In this document: piece by piece, positions 1-9,868 of the stretch | Numbering within the stretch: position 1 is the first letter of the stretch | How the letters are laid out: the number at the start of each line of letters is the position of its first letter | Assembly: GCA_039105265.1 (NCBI GenBank) | Contig: JAPFFF010000022.1 | Coordinates: 806,001-870,000 of the forward strand | Length of the DNA: 64,000 nt | Direction: 5' to 3' | Origin: Tritrichomonas musculus | Taxonomy: Eukaryota; Parabasalia; Tritrichomonadida; Tritrichomonadidae | Translations under genes and position numbers: made by a program | Notes under the pieces: generated by a model | Told to the model about the DNA's origin: nothing | The model's database searches: none | What the model saw: only the letters and a program-made list of their open reading frames with translations

Positions 1-1
1 G

Positions 2-229
2 TCTCAAACCTTACCACCTCTTAAACAACGACATGAAAGAAAAACATTTGCTACTCCAACGTTGAAACTCATAAATTCACGTCTTCAATATTATAGAAAA
101 GTATTAAGTCAACCTGAACCAACAACGGAGAAAGGAAAACTTAGTCGTCGAAGAATTCAAAATAAATATGATCAGTGTATGAAAGTAAGACAATTATTAA
201 ATAGAGCTGTTAAGAACCTTTATCTTTAA
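2..229 (+). CDS. 3' end of an unknown host gene (partial)
   Basis: An open frame enters from outside the window and ends at a TAA at 227-229, leaving 75 codons. The encoded tail is basic and rich in Arg, Lys and Gln, with a helical look (for example RLQYYRKVLSQ and KLSRRRIQNKYDQC). No domain is recognised and no function is proposed. Its last 20 bases overlap the end of the convergent ubiquitin protease gene, which fits the tight packing of trichomonad genes. The frame is uninterrupted and its codon use looks coding, but only the C-terminus can be judged. Confidence 0.5.
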   Translation, partial: SQTLPPLKQRHERKTFATPTLKLINSRLQYYRKVLSQPEPTTEKGKLSRRRIQNKYDQCMKVRQLLNRAVKNLYL

Positions 230-2412
230 CATAGAACCCATCACTACCGAAATATTCAATTGCTGGATTATCTTCTTTATCTTCTTCAATTTGAAATTGA
301 AATTTCAATTCTTGTAAAACTATATTGTATATATCTTTAATTGTTGACAGCTTTGATTTATTTCTATCAATTTTAATTGGACACTTTTCAATTATGTTAC
401 TCTTCATCATGCAAAAATGATCTTCTTCGATTTGGCTTGATATTGAATTAGGAATCATAATGTGAATCATGTTCATTTTAGGCTCAGATGGTTGAACTAT
501 TTTTGCTTTCTGAGGAATTATTAAATTTTTTAAGGGATCAGGCACTTCTACATCAATATCAATGATATCTTTAATATATTTTTTGTTGACATAAAGAAGC
601 ATATAAGCATTAAATTTATGAATAATAGGTTTTTTCTTTGTTATTTCTATAACATGATGCCTAGGCTTGGCTAATGATTTAGGATTTGGATGAGCAGTAG
701 GAGAGCATCTTATTGTCCGATTTGGAGTATTCTGTACATTGCTTACATTCTCCGATGCGCTTCTAGGCATAGCTCTATTCTCACCATAGTTTCCATCAAA
801 TACATCGTTCTTGCTAACAAGAGTAACAAGCTTTTCATCTATCTTAAACCAATAGTCTTTGTAAACCGGATTCCGTGAAAATTCAATATAATGGCCACTA
901 TCTATTTCACCACTATGAGAAATAATTGACAAAAGTTCATATTCATCATTATCATTATTATTGCTTTGAGGAAGTAAGTATTCTTTTAAAGAGAAATATT
1001 CTGGAAAACTGAAAAAGTCATTATTTTTCTTGAATGTGCCATTGTTTTCTTGAAATCTCGAAATTTTAAAAATAAAAAGATGTGGAGTTTCAACAAGATA
1101 GTTCGTTTCATTTACATATTTCTCAACTTTATCATCTAGATAAAAATTGCAAATTTGTTGTAAAACTTCATTGCCATCGATATTTTCAATTATATCTTTA
1201 TTTTTTGAAAAATTGATGAGAGTAATAACGAGATTTTTTGCCGTTTCTGATGGTATATCTTTGTTTATATCTTGGAATTTGTATGCAGAAATTAAATTTT
1301 GAAGCATAAGCAAATTTCAGGTATGGATTGCTATCCTTTTTAATAGCATTTTCCTTTAAAATTTTAACGAGCGATTGAGAAACCTGAGCCATATTCATAT
1401 CATTGCTATCGGATGTATCAATAATATTATTTATATCACGCTGCTGCTGGTTTTTATTGATAAAGCCAACGAGGGCGTCAGTAAAAATTTGATATTCTGA
1501 AGGCATTGGCTCTTTTTTATAGTAGAAATCAATAAGTTTTTTAATTGTAAAGTAAAATTTTGAGAATATATTTTTACAGTTTGGATGCGCCCATATTTTA
1601 AGCGAATGATCTAAGTCTTTTTTTAAAGGTAAAGAAAACGTATCAAAATCTTCAATATTGGAATTATATAACGCTTTTCCAATAAATAGCCTATTCAATT
1701 CCTTGATTCTATCAGGATAATCAGAAAATAATGTGAAAATCTTTTGAAGAAAAATTGTTAGAAATTCATTTGCGTCTTGCTCTTCTGAAAAGTCTTCATG
1801 CGTCCAACCAAAAGATTTTGCAAGCTCTAAAGCGGATGGAATAAATCCTGGCTGAGCACATTTACTATTACTCATTTGTGAAAAGAGTCGTTGAAGTGCT
1901 AGAATAATGCCTGGCTTTTTTTGATTAAAATTCTGGATTGGAAAAGAAAAAATTATTTGCCTAAATTTTGGAATATTGAATAGCATCTGAAGTACTGAAT
2001 TTAAATAACATAAACTATTTTGGCTGCTTAGTCCCACTGGGATTTCTTCGGTTGGGAAATGCTGGCATTTGATGTTCATTTTCTTGTTAGAGCCACAATA
2101 CAAATCAGAAGTTAGTAATTTTGTTTTTAATACTTTTTGTTCATCTTTCTCATTCATTTGTGAAATATTAAAGCAAAATTTGTGTGATGGTTTTTCCATA
2201 TTTTGATTGCTATATATTTCAATTTCAATAATTGCGTATAATGGCCAATTTTTACTTACTAATGTAAGCTTTAATAAAAAAAATGAGTCATCACTTTGTT
2301 CAGGAGAAAATATATATGTGATTTTTGAATTACCATCGTGGCAATAAATTTCATCTAATCTTTCATCTGGATCAATTGGTTCTTCGGCTATTGCTTCGGT
2401 AAATTTGGTCAT
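210..2412 (-). pseudogene. Ubiquitin-specific protease (peptidase family C19), one apparent frameshift
   Basis: A host deubiquitinase of the USP family, which removes ubiquitin from proteins with a Cys-His-Asp/Asn papain-like site. The N-terminal frame (1198-2412, ATG at 2412) carries the Cys box GLSSQNSLCYLNS with the nucleophile at about residue 135. The C-terminal frame (210 to about 1313) carries the His box ISHSGEIDSGHYIEF, followed by YWFKIDE and AYMLLYV, the usual USP finish. The two frames overlap near 1200-1330 and differ by one register, so a single frameshift or a sequence error lies there. No trichomonad-type intron signals (GTATGT with ACTAACACACAG) were seen. The family call is strong. 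Whether the gene is dead or misassembled is open. It faces the UFD1-like gene head to head, and both belong to the ubiquitin pathway. Confidence 0.78.
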
Positions 2413-2519
2413 TTTTAATAATTTTAATTTTGACTATATCTGAAGAGATTTAAAAATTTGAATGGTATCAATATTTTATATAGCATCAAATATTTCATCT
2501 TGTCGATTAGAATTATTTT
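2413..2519. promoter_or_regulatory. Short divergent promoter region between USP and UFD1-like genes
   Basis: Only 107 bases separate two divergent start codons, so both promoters must lie here. On the plus strand TTTCATCTTG, and on the minus strand TTCAGATATAGTCA, resemble the trichomonad initiator core TCA-pyrimidine-A/T. The match is loose and was judged by eye. The two genes act in the ubiquitin system, so shared control is possible but is inference. Confidence 0.35.
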
Positions 2520-3176
2520 ATGAATTTAGGAGTGTCAGATACTCTTCTTGCCGTATCGCCAAAAACCTTCGGACGTCCTGAGCTTGAAAATACAGGGAAA
2601 ATATTATTGCATGAATCAATTCTAGACCGAATTATGAAAATTGGAAATCACCAAGAAATAATGCTTTTCTTATTAAGAAATCCACACTCCCAACAAGGTA
2701 TTGCGGCTGGTGTTGAATCATTTACTTCTGATAGAGCATCAGTTGTTATGCCTGAATGGATGATGAAATCGATCGACATTTCAGAAAGTGATAAAGTTCA
2801 AATTTTATTTCAAAAATATCCAAGAGGAACATCGGTTACTTTTCAGCCATTTCAAAGCGAATTTTTTCAACTCCCTAACTTTCGTGTTATTCTAGAGCAT
2901 GATTTAAGAGCTTTTCCATGCTTTACTCAAGGCTCAGTAATACCAGTTGTTTTTCTTAAACAAGTATATAAGCTCAAAGTGCTGAAGGTTGAACCAGAGA
3001 AAATAGTTTCATGTTATCATACTGACATTTCAACTGAATTTGCGAGTGCTCTTGACACATTTGATCACAAATGGGGCGAAGAAGAAGATGAATACGTGCC
3101 TCCATCTGAGAAGGCAAGAAGGGATGCTTCAAATCCAGCTTTTCAAGGTCCCTCTCATTCACTTAAGCCTAAATAA
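2520..3176 (+). CDS. UFD1: UFD1-like protein, ubiquitin fusion degradation pathway
   Basis: A host protein of 218 residues matching the N-terminal double-psi-barrel domain of UFD1, the Cdc48/p97 cofactor that passes ubiquitylated proteins to the proteasome. Family landmarks are GKILLHESILDRI near residue 27, then SDRASVVMPEWMMKSIDI, VTFQPFQSEFFQLPN, a LRAFPCFTQGSVIPV segment and VYKLKVLKVEP. UFD1 proteins carry LPxWMM, FQPxSxxFxD and LRNxxCLTxGD in these places. The C-terminal tail of about 35 residues is acidic then basic, and is shorter than in animal or yeast UFD1, so the Npl4- and p97-binding region may be reduced. The frame is intact and the start is the first in-frame ATG. Confidence 0.85.
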   Translation: MNLGVSDTLLAVSPKTFGRPELENTGKILLHESILDRIMKIGNHQEIMLFLLRNPHSQQGIAAGVESFTSDRASVVMPEWMMKSIDISESDKVQILFQKYPRGTSVTFQPFQSEFFQLPNFRVILEHDLRAFPCFTQGSVIPVVFLKQVYKLKVLKVEPEKIVSCYHTDISTEFASALDTFDHKWGEEEDEYVPPSEKARRDASNPAFQGPSHSLKPK

Positions 3177-3306
3177 TACATCAGACTTCAACAAAATAAT
3201 ATCATGATGAATTCATGTAGAATAATATTTTTTTCTATTGGAATCCAAAGATCTCTGGTGTAAAATGTTCTTTAATTTTGTTTAAATATTAAAATTATCT
3301 ATGGTA

Positions 3307-3759
3307 TTATCTTGTGGCAATAGTATCACCTCCAGAATAGTAAACTGTTAAAGCTTGCGTAACATTCTTTAAAAAGTAGGCTAAGAAAGTAAGAAATTCT
3401 GAACTTTTTGGATCGTATAAATAAAAAACTTTGCATTCAAGACGGTGATGATTTAATCCAACAAGATATCCATCGTTTAATGGCCCTACACCAAGATCAT
3501 CATCTGTATCTTCATATGTATTCACCAAAATAAAGCAAACACGATTTAATTCACCAATTGGAATACATGATGGATCTTTATCATTCATGCACATTGAAAT
3601 TCTACTAAAAGATGAAATTAAATTTTTATGTGTTGCATCTTTTCTAATTTTGTGAAATTCTTTATTTGTAAATTCATTTTTTTTTAGATGTAACTTCTTC
3701 GTTTGATGTTCATAATGTGGATGCTTTTGCTTTTTGTCAGGATTATCAACAAATGTCAT
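3307..3759 (-). pseudogene. Caspase-like (clan CD, C14/metacaspase type) fragment
   Basis: A 150-codon host frame whose second half looks like the start of a caspase/metacaspase fold: RVCFILVNTYEDTDDDLG (first strand), GPLNDGYLVGLNHH (the L-x-ND-helix signature), CKVFYLYDP, and LTVYYSGGD where family members reach the strand before the catalytic SGHG. The frame stops just past this point. The catalytic His and the later Cys region are therefore absent and the piece cannot be an active peptidase. It may be a broken gene copy or an inactive relative. Upstream, CACTTCATTTTTA followed by AAAATG looks like a trichomonad initiator 20-25 bases before the ATG, so it may still be transcribed. Confidence 0.5.
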
Positions 3760-3840
3760 TTTGTAAAAATAAAAATGAAGTGATAAGAGAGTATAGCGTT
3801 ATTCATTTGATAAGAAATCAAAGTATTTGAAATTTATTTA

Positions 3841-3930
3841 AAAAATAAATAATTAATTCAAAAAATAAATAATTAATTCAAAAGTATAATAATTAATTCA
3901 AAAGTTTAATTAATTCAAAAGTATAATCAA
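3841..3930. repeat. Short AT-rich tandem repeat in intergenic DNA
   Basis: Four to five imperfect copies of a roughly 20 bp unit built around AATAATTAATTCAAAA. It lies in the 440-base gene-free stretch between the caspase-like fragment and the small transposon at 4202. Nothing else was recognised in 3760-4201. Confidence 0.6.
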
Positions 3931-4201
3931 ATGAATGAATTTTTGATTGAATATCAGTTGCAGATTAATAAAAAAAGCAGAATTATCTGATCAGATTACT
4001 TTGATGCGATAATATCATTTAATTTATATTTAATTGCTTACAAGAACAAATATAAAATTTCATTCAGATTAAGATTCCAATTACAAAATGAAAATTTTAC
4101 CAAATATTTGAATGAAATCTTTAGTGAATATCTTATATATGAATGATATAAAACACTTCAACATTAGAGAAAAAGCATTTTTGGTGTATATTTAATGCAT
4201 A

Positions 4202-5578
4202 CCCCCGAATCTCTACAAGTGAGAAAATTTTTGCACGTTTTTTTTGTTAACAAAAAATCCAAAAATTTTTAATAAGTTAACAATTTTTTAAAATGATAAC
4301 TTAACATTATTTTAAATACTAATTTCCTAACAAGCCTATAAATAGATATGTTAAATACATCTCTATTATATATAAACAATAAATATATCAAATAAATAAC
4401 AAAATTTCATCATTTTATTTTGGTCATTTTTGGCAAATATCAAAAAGAAATTTTACAAACCCAATTCCTTTCATTAAAGCTAATTTCTCGTTTGTTTGTT
4501 GATTAATCAGTTATATACTATTCGAAGTTTTATATGATCTCTTTCAGAATTCTTATATCCTAATTTTCAAATGTTCTATTCCGCTCAAACTCAATTTTTT
4601 TACTCAAAATGCTATTTTCAGAACTTATTACCTCATATTCTTTACATCGCTTCCATTTATTACCTATTTTCCTAACTTTTTTTCAAAGATATTTAAAAGA
4701 CTACCATTTTAACTTATTTCGATTATATAAAGTGCTTTTTTTATTTGTTCTCTACTTTTTTTTACTTTTTGCTATTCAACTTTTTTGTTTTTACGTGTTT
4801 AGCTCAGGTTAAATTTTATGTGCAAATATTCAAGTTAGGTTCTGCATTTAAAACAATCTTTTTTTATCCAAATGACATGTATGCGTTCAATACAACAGTC
4901 TATGCCGCTTTTTACTTCATATTTTCATAAATATTCTTACATTTCATTCAAATTTAATTTACTAATAGCAACCATATCAATTTTATTTATTCATTTAATT
5001 CTACTACTAACTCCAATATACATGGGAGGAGAGTCATTCTCGTATCTCTTTTAATTCTTCTAAAAAATTACAAATAATATATTATTCCAGGGAAAAGTAC
5101 AAAATTTTTGATTTTTGTTTTAATAGTTGCAGACACCTTTAAAGCAACTTTATATTTTCTCATATAAATTTGCATGAAATTTAAAGCCGAGTAAAATATT
5201 TGGAATTTATTATCAGAGAAAACAAAAATTAAAAATTCCGAACGTTGATAAATATATAAATAGAGAACACTAGTGGCGAAAATTATTTATCCGTATGCGA
5301 AATTTTCCTAATCCTTTCATTTGAATAAAATATTAAAATAATTAAATTTTCACCTCTTTTTTTTCCCTTCATTTTATCTATACTCAAGCACCTTGGCATG
5401 TTGTTAATAAATATGAAATTCATTAATTGAAATCTTTCTTCTTTCTTTAGTTATTAGTCATTCTTATTTTTTGTACGTTATTTGTTTCAATTATCTCTCT
5501 CAATTTCATTCAAATTTAATTCGTTAAAATTTTTTTAAATAACGTACAAAAATTTTCTCACTTGTAGAGATTCGGGGG
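4202..5578. mobile_element. Non-autonomous DNA transposon (MITE-like), TA target duplication
   Basis: The 1,377 bp unit starts CCCCCGAATCTCTACAAG and ends with the exact inverse. The two 38 bp terminal inverted repeats (4202-4239 and 5541-5578) differ at one base. TA flanks both ends (4200-4201 and 5579-5580). A TA duplication is typical of Tc1/mariner-type cut-and-paste transposons. No transposase is visible: the open frames inside (for example 4609-5054) are short, hydrophobic and driven by AT content. It would need a transposase in trans. The near-identical repeats suggest a fairly recent insertion. Assignment to a mariner-related family rests only on TSD and structure. Confidence 0.82.
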
Positions 5579-5956
5579 TAATTTAAAAATATTTTTTTTA
5601 TTTTATTTTATTCATTCTTTTAGATATTTTAAAGGATAAATATTCTATTAAATAATATAAATCAAATATAAATTTAAAAAATGATAAATGCTAAATTAGT
5701 AACTTCAACAAATTAAAATTTTTTTAAAAAATTTCGATAATTTTCACTTGCTTCAATATATTAATACTTGATTTGATTAAAAATCAATAAAAACTGCTTT
5801 TATTAAACCAATTTTAGATATATTTTTTCATAAATATTTAATAATAAAGTTAATATAATCAATAAGTGTAGGAATTAATTTATCAAAGGTAAAATAAGAA
5901 GGAGGAGAAATTGCAAAATAAAAATAAAACCAATAAAAAAAAGAAAACTTCAAAAG

Positions 5957-6113
5957 AGGAGGGTCAACTAATTGAATGGGTTATTTTTTCTCATTGTTTG
6001 CCTTTTTTTGCGTTATGTAATTAATAAATTCTAAATTTTATTTTATTTATAAATAATATAAAAAAATTATATATAAATATTACTTTTATGATTTGATTAA
6101 GGGCAATCGATGA
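5957..6113 (+). repeat. Left arm of a long inverted repeat flanking the Maverick cluster
   Basis: This stretch reads AGGAGGGTCA...TTGCGTTATGTAAT...TGATTAAGGGCAATCGATGA. Its inverse is found at 63786-63968 with only scattered differences plus a short tandem expansion in the right arm. Similarity probably extends outward by a further 20-40 bases on each side. It could be the terminal repeat of a larger element into which the Mavericks inserted, or two inverted copies of a dispersed promoter-proximal repeat. In both arms the repeat ends at an ATG. Confidence 0.7.
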
Positions 6114-6403
6114 ATATTGGAGAATATAAATTTCAAATAATTCAAGATAGATCAAATGATGATTTGAAAGTATCCGCTAATATAATTAGAATAAACCATG
6201 CGGGATTCAATATTTTTACAAAATGGTTGAGATATAATCAGTTTTTTGTAATAAAAAAACTGATTCTATTAAATCAAGCATTGCCCCAAATTCAACACGC
6301 CAAATCATTCGAAAACAATATATTAGATATATATTCATATAATAAATCTATTTATTCGACTAAATCACAAATCCCAACTACCAATTTTTTATTAGAGTCA
6401 TGA
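6110..6403 (+). CDS. Unassigned small open frame after the repeat arm
   Basis: A 97-codon frame starts at the ATG that closes the inverted-repeat arm (GGGCAATCGATG). The product begins MNIGEYKFQIIQDRSNDDLK and has no recognised domain. It has some amphipathic segments but no signal peptide or clear membrane helix. The surrounding DNA is so AT-rich that a chance frame of this size is possible. The main reason to keep it is its position directly behind a repeated upstream block. Confidence 0.22.
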   Translation: MNIGEYKFQIIQDRSNDDLKVSANIIRINHAGFNIFTKWLRYNQFFVIKKLILLNQALPQIQHAKSFENNILDIYSYNKSIYSTKSQIPTTNFLLES

Positions 6404-7472
6404 TAAGTTACACTCGATCATTAGTTTTAAGCATTCTCCCAAGCAAATATATAAATTGATTTAAAATATCGTATGAGTAATTATTTTTTAAACCTATATT
6501 AATGATTAAATATGCAAGAATATTTAATAAATATTAATATCCCATCAAGAAAAATTTGTAAAACTATAATACTAAAATTTGAAAAGATAAAATTGAGAGA
6601 AAAAAATATTTGAATAGGCATTCAAATTAGACTAATATGGAATAAAACATTTTTATCTCAATAATATAAATAAATTATAGAGATATTTTAGATAGAAAAA
6701 CTATTATATATTATATTAAATATTATATGTACTTATGAAAAATCCAAACCAATTATACTATGAGTTTTTGTGTTAAAAATAAGTTGACTCTCCTCTATGA
6801 TATAATGGTAATTTTGAAAAAACTTTTTATAAAATGGTCAATCATTTCACTTTTACAAAAAATGATTTTTAAAAATTGCATTTTACTTTTACAAAAATGA
6901 TTTTATAAAATAATCTAATTGATATTTTATTTATTCACAAAAAATTATTTAGTATATTATCTTTTTTCAGAGATATGATTATTTTATGTATTCAATATTT
7001 TCAACTAAAAAATAAATTGTACAAAACTTGTATTTTTTCTATCGTTCTTTGTAGAACAAGGTTGGCACAAAAAGCTGCATGATACAGCTTTTTAATTATA
7101 CTTTAATTTCTATTTATTTATATTATGCGTTAATTCCTTGTTTTGATAAATTGTTTTGTATACGTTATTAAAATTCATAAAAAAAATCTTTAAAATACTA
7201 AACTTTTTAATTCAAAAAGAGTTAAATTTATGACATTGACAAAAATTTTGAAATAAAAATTGAGTATTTAGTATTATTGAACATTATGCAAATTAAATGT
7301 TTTAGAATACATAAAATCAGATAAAAAAATAATAAATTTAAAAGATTTTGAAATTTTCGATTTTTTCAAAAAGTTGAGATTGGTCGATTTTCAATCTTTT
7401 GAATTAATTAAAATTTCAATTCCTTTTTTTTGATAACACTGTTTGAAATTTTAATAATCTTTGAAAAATTCA
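6404..7472. other. Gene-free AT-rich spacer with one hairpin
   Basis: About 1.07 kb with no convincing gene. At 7069-7093 there is a perfect 9 bp stem, AAAAAGCTG with CAGCTTTTT around the loop CATGATA, preceded by a smaller GTTCT/AGAAC stem at 7044-7057. The boundary between host DNA and Maverick element A must lie near the right end of this stretch. No Maverick terminal sequence (AGTAGTATATA or GTCGGTTTCC) was found in it. Confidence 0.4.
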
Positions 7473-8771
7473 ATGGAAAATAATCAAACACCGATTGCTA
7501 TTGAATATGCCTACTTTTTAGAAGATGGAGAACAAGACCCTAGCAAACCAAACAGATATTACTTTAATTTCCCGCAAGAATGGTGTACATCAAATAGAGG
7601 GGAATCAATTATTGGGGTGAGAAATATTTTTATGTTAGCCAGAAGTAGAAAGATAGAATTTACTCTTGGAGTAAGAAAATATAGACGAGACGAATTTGAT
7701 AAACTCAAGCATGATAATCCCCTATTTTCATATGAACAATTATGGAAGTATCTTGAAGATGACCATAAGAGTGAAGTATTTATCAGTATAAACTCGTGGT
7801 TGAATCGTGAAAATGATTTTAGTGAGGTGTGGAATGATATACAATCTGCTATTGAAGCCAAATTTGTTGAGTTTAATATTGAAGCAGATAAAATCAATAA
7901 AGACCACAATTTCAATTTAGATAACCAAGAACTAAAATTAAGCACCAAATATTCTAATTTAATTACAGAATATCAAAATTTGCAAAAAGAAATAGAAGAC
8001 CTCACAAATAAAATATTTAATGAGAAAGATGACACAGTTAAAGCTGAGCTACAAAAAGAATTAGATAAAAAGAATGATGAAGATAAAATAAATATAGCCA
8101 CTAGATATAATGTTCAAAAAAAAATGGAAAAAATTAGAGAAGAAATCAAATTAAATGAATTGAAGCCCACATTCCATGAAGAAAAAACTGGCTTAAGACG
8201 AAGGGAAGTCCAAACAGATGGCTTTTATGATTATGAAAATAATATGTTCTATGAAATCTTTTATTCACCAACTAATGGTGAACAAGTCAAAGATAGTAAA
8301 TATAAAAACTATTATGTGGACCTATCAATTAGCTTTAGAGTTAGACCACCAAATAATAAATCTCCATATCGACGATTTGATTTTGATGATGTTTATAATA
8401 TTGGTTATGAATCATTTAATAACCATCCAGAGGATTTCATGGATTTAAGCAAACCAGTCATGGATAAAGATGGGAATATCATTAGGTATGAAGGCAAGTG
8501 GATGAGAGAGCTAAGATTCAAAAATGCATGGGATAGACATTCTTGTGCAGTATATTCATCAATGGCAGAACAATCAAATAAATATTATTTAGGTAATAGT
8601 CAGATATATTTCAACCCTATCAAATACTTTAAGCTGAACTCAACAGACCAAAGATTTTGGATAGAATTCTATTCAGGCCGACATAATAACATTCCAGTCA
8701 TAGTGCCAAATAATGAATCATTTAAAATCGAAATGCAATTCTTGCCATACAAGAAGATGCTTTACATTTAA
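7473..8771 (+). CDS. Element A: putative penton-like minor capsid protein
   Basis: Homologue of the 38704-39705 gene of B2. Both open with TPLPIE/TPIAIE then AYFLED, contain NFPPEW/NFPQEW and GESIxGVR, and close with YFKLNS then a Phe-Trp-Ile run, a loop and a hydrophobic strand ending in EMQFL. That end resembles the last strands of single-jelly-roll penton proteins of Polintons, which is the basis for the putative call. Element A carries about 100 extra residues of charged coiled coil in the middle (roughly residues 130-230). Directly after it lies EVQTD (bases 8205-8219), matching DIQTD in B2. The start is taken at the ATG at 7473, which matches the B2 protein. Confidence 0.55.
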   Translation: MENNQTPIAIEYAYFLEDGEQDPSKPNRYYFNFPQEWCTSNRGESIIGVRNIFMLARSRKIEFTLGVRKYRRDEFDKLKHDNPLFSYEQLWKYLEDDHKSEVFISINSWLNRENDFSEVWNDIQSAIEAKFVEFNIEADKINKDHNFNLDNQELKLSTKYSNLITEYQNLQKEIEDLTNKIFNEKDDTVKAELQKELDKKNDEDKINIATRYNVQKKMEKIREEIKLNELKPTFHEEKTGLRRREVQTDGFYDYENNMFYEIFYSPTNGEQVKDSKYKNYYVDLSISFRVRPPNNKSPYRRFDFDDVYNIGYESFNNHPEDFMDLSKPVMDKDGNIIRYEGKWMRELRFKNAWDRHSCAVYSSMAEQSNKYYLGNSQIYFNPIKYFKLNSTDQRFWIEFYSGRHNNIPVIVPNNESFKIEMQFLPYKKMLYI

Positions 8772-8781
8772 ATGAATTTAA

Positions 8782-9858
8782 ATGACTTACAAGACAATAG
8801 ATGAGTTATTTAAGAAATTTCCGTGGAAGACACCATCTAAATTTGTCCCTCTTGCAAAACGCTATGGATTCACAGAGGAGGCAGCATTAAATTATTTAAA
8901 GAAAGTGGTGCATGATGTTAAAGTACCAAAGGCAAAATTCATGAACATCTATTCGAAGCATTCAGGTGGATACCAAATGGACACATTCATAAATGACAAG
9001 ACAAAAGATGGATTAAATTATTTGATGTTAATTAATATTAATACCAGGAAGGCTTTTTGTTATCCAATGAAGGGGAAGGGTGCAAAAGAAGTAGCAAAGG
9101 CTCTTAACAAATTTTTTGAAGAAGAACCAGATGTCTATTCTATAACATCAGACCAAGATGCAGCTTATTTGTCCAACGATGTATTGCAACTGATGAAAAC
9201 ACATGACATAATATACAATACAACAGAAGACAATAACCATAATGTGCTAGGCATTATAAATAGATTCATGAGAACAATAAGAGATATGGTAGGTGAGAAT
9301 AGATATATTGGAGAACAAGAAATGAAAGGATTAATAGATTCCTACAATAAATCTCCCCACAGGTCACTAGACTATAAAATACCAAATGAAATGACAGAAA
9401 AAGATGAAAAAGAATATGTAAAAACCAAATCACAAAATAATCCCTATGATTTCAAACCAAATGATAGAGTTAGAATTATTCAAGCTAAGGAACCATTTTC
9501 GAAGCGCAGAAATAGAGTCAGTAAAGAAGCATACATAGTTGATTCCAAGGCTGGAAATCAATTTATAGTTAAGTCCAAAGATGAATCAATTGACAAGCTG
9601 CCAGGATACAGACTAATAAAAACTCAAAATAAAAATATCGCCCAAACACTGAAGGGAGGCAAAAGAGGTATAGTGGAAAAAATTATATCATATGATGCAG
9701 CTAAGAATAAATATAAAATAAAATATAGCGAGGGAACAGAAGATGTAATTCCAGCTAAAAATTTACGAGAGGGAGCACCAACTAAATTATCCAATCTTGA
9801 GATGGATTACTGGTCAAAACAAAAAAATATTCCAAATAATATCAGGAAATGGATTTAA
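8782..9858 (+). CDS. Element A: Maverick integrase (RVE/DDE superfamily) with chromodomain-like tail
   Basis: A 358-residue integrase, which inserts the linear element DNA into the host and makes the 5-6 bp duplication. Core landmarks in order are YQMDTFINDKTKDGLNYLM, TRKAFCYPM, SITSDQDAAYL, NNHNVLGIINRFMRTIRDM and SPHRSLDYKIPNEM. A C-terminal module, VEKIISYDAAKNKYKIKYS, resembles a chromodomain/SH3-like barrel, as in other Maverick c-integrases. The frame is open throughout and starts 10 bases after the previous stop. It aligns along its length with 39712-40866 in B2. Element age and broken neighbours suggest it is no longer mobile. Confidence 0.85.
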   Translation: MTYKTIDELFKKFPWKTPSKFVPLAKRYGFTEEAALNYLKKVVHDVKVPKAKFMNIYSKHSGGYQMDTFINDKTKDGLNYLMLININTRKAFCYPMKGKGAKEVAKALNKFFEEEPDVYSITSDQDAAYLSNDVLQLMKTHDIIYNTTEDNNHNVLGIINRFMRTIRDMVGENRYIGEQEMKGLIDSYNKSPHRSLDYKIPNEMTEKDEKEYVKTKSQNNPYDFKPNDRVRIIQAKEPFSKRRNRVSKEAYIVDSKAGNQFIVKSKDESIDKLPGYRLIKTQNKNIAQTLKGGKRGIVEKIISYDAAKNKYKIKYSEGTEDVIPAKNLREGAPTKLSNLEMDYWSKQKNIPNNIRKWI

Positions 9859-9868
9859 CCACAAATAA

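Noticed and set aside
1198-1340. A spliced intron joining the two halves of the ubiquitin protease
   Set aside because: No trichomonad 5' GTATGT or 3' ACTAACACACAG signals were found, and the frames overlap instead of leaving a gap.
4609-5054. Short overlapping open frames with many Phe, Leu and Ile inside the small transposon
   Set aside because: Composition follows the T-rich DNA, there is no domain, and three frames overlap. They look like chance frames rather than a transposase.
7069-7093. Small structured RNA gene at the hairpin
   Set aside because: A single 9 bp stem in very AT-rich DNA, with no flanking conserved boxes or second copy, is not enough to call an RNA gene.
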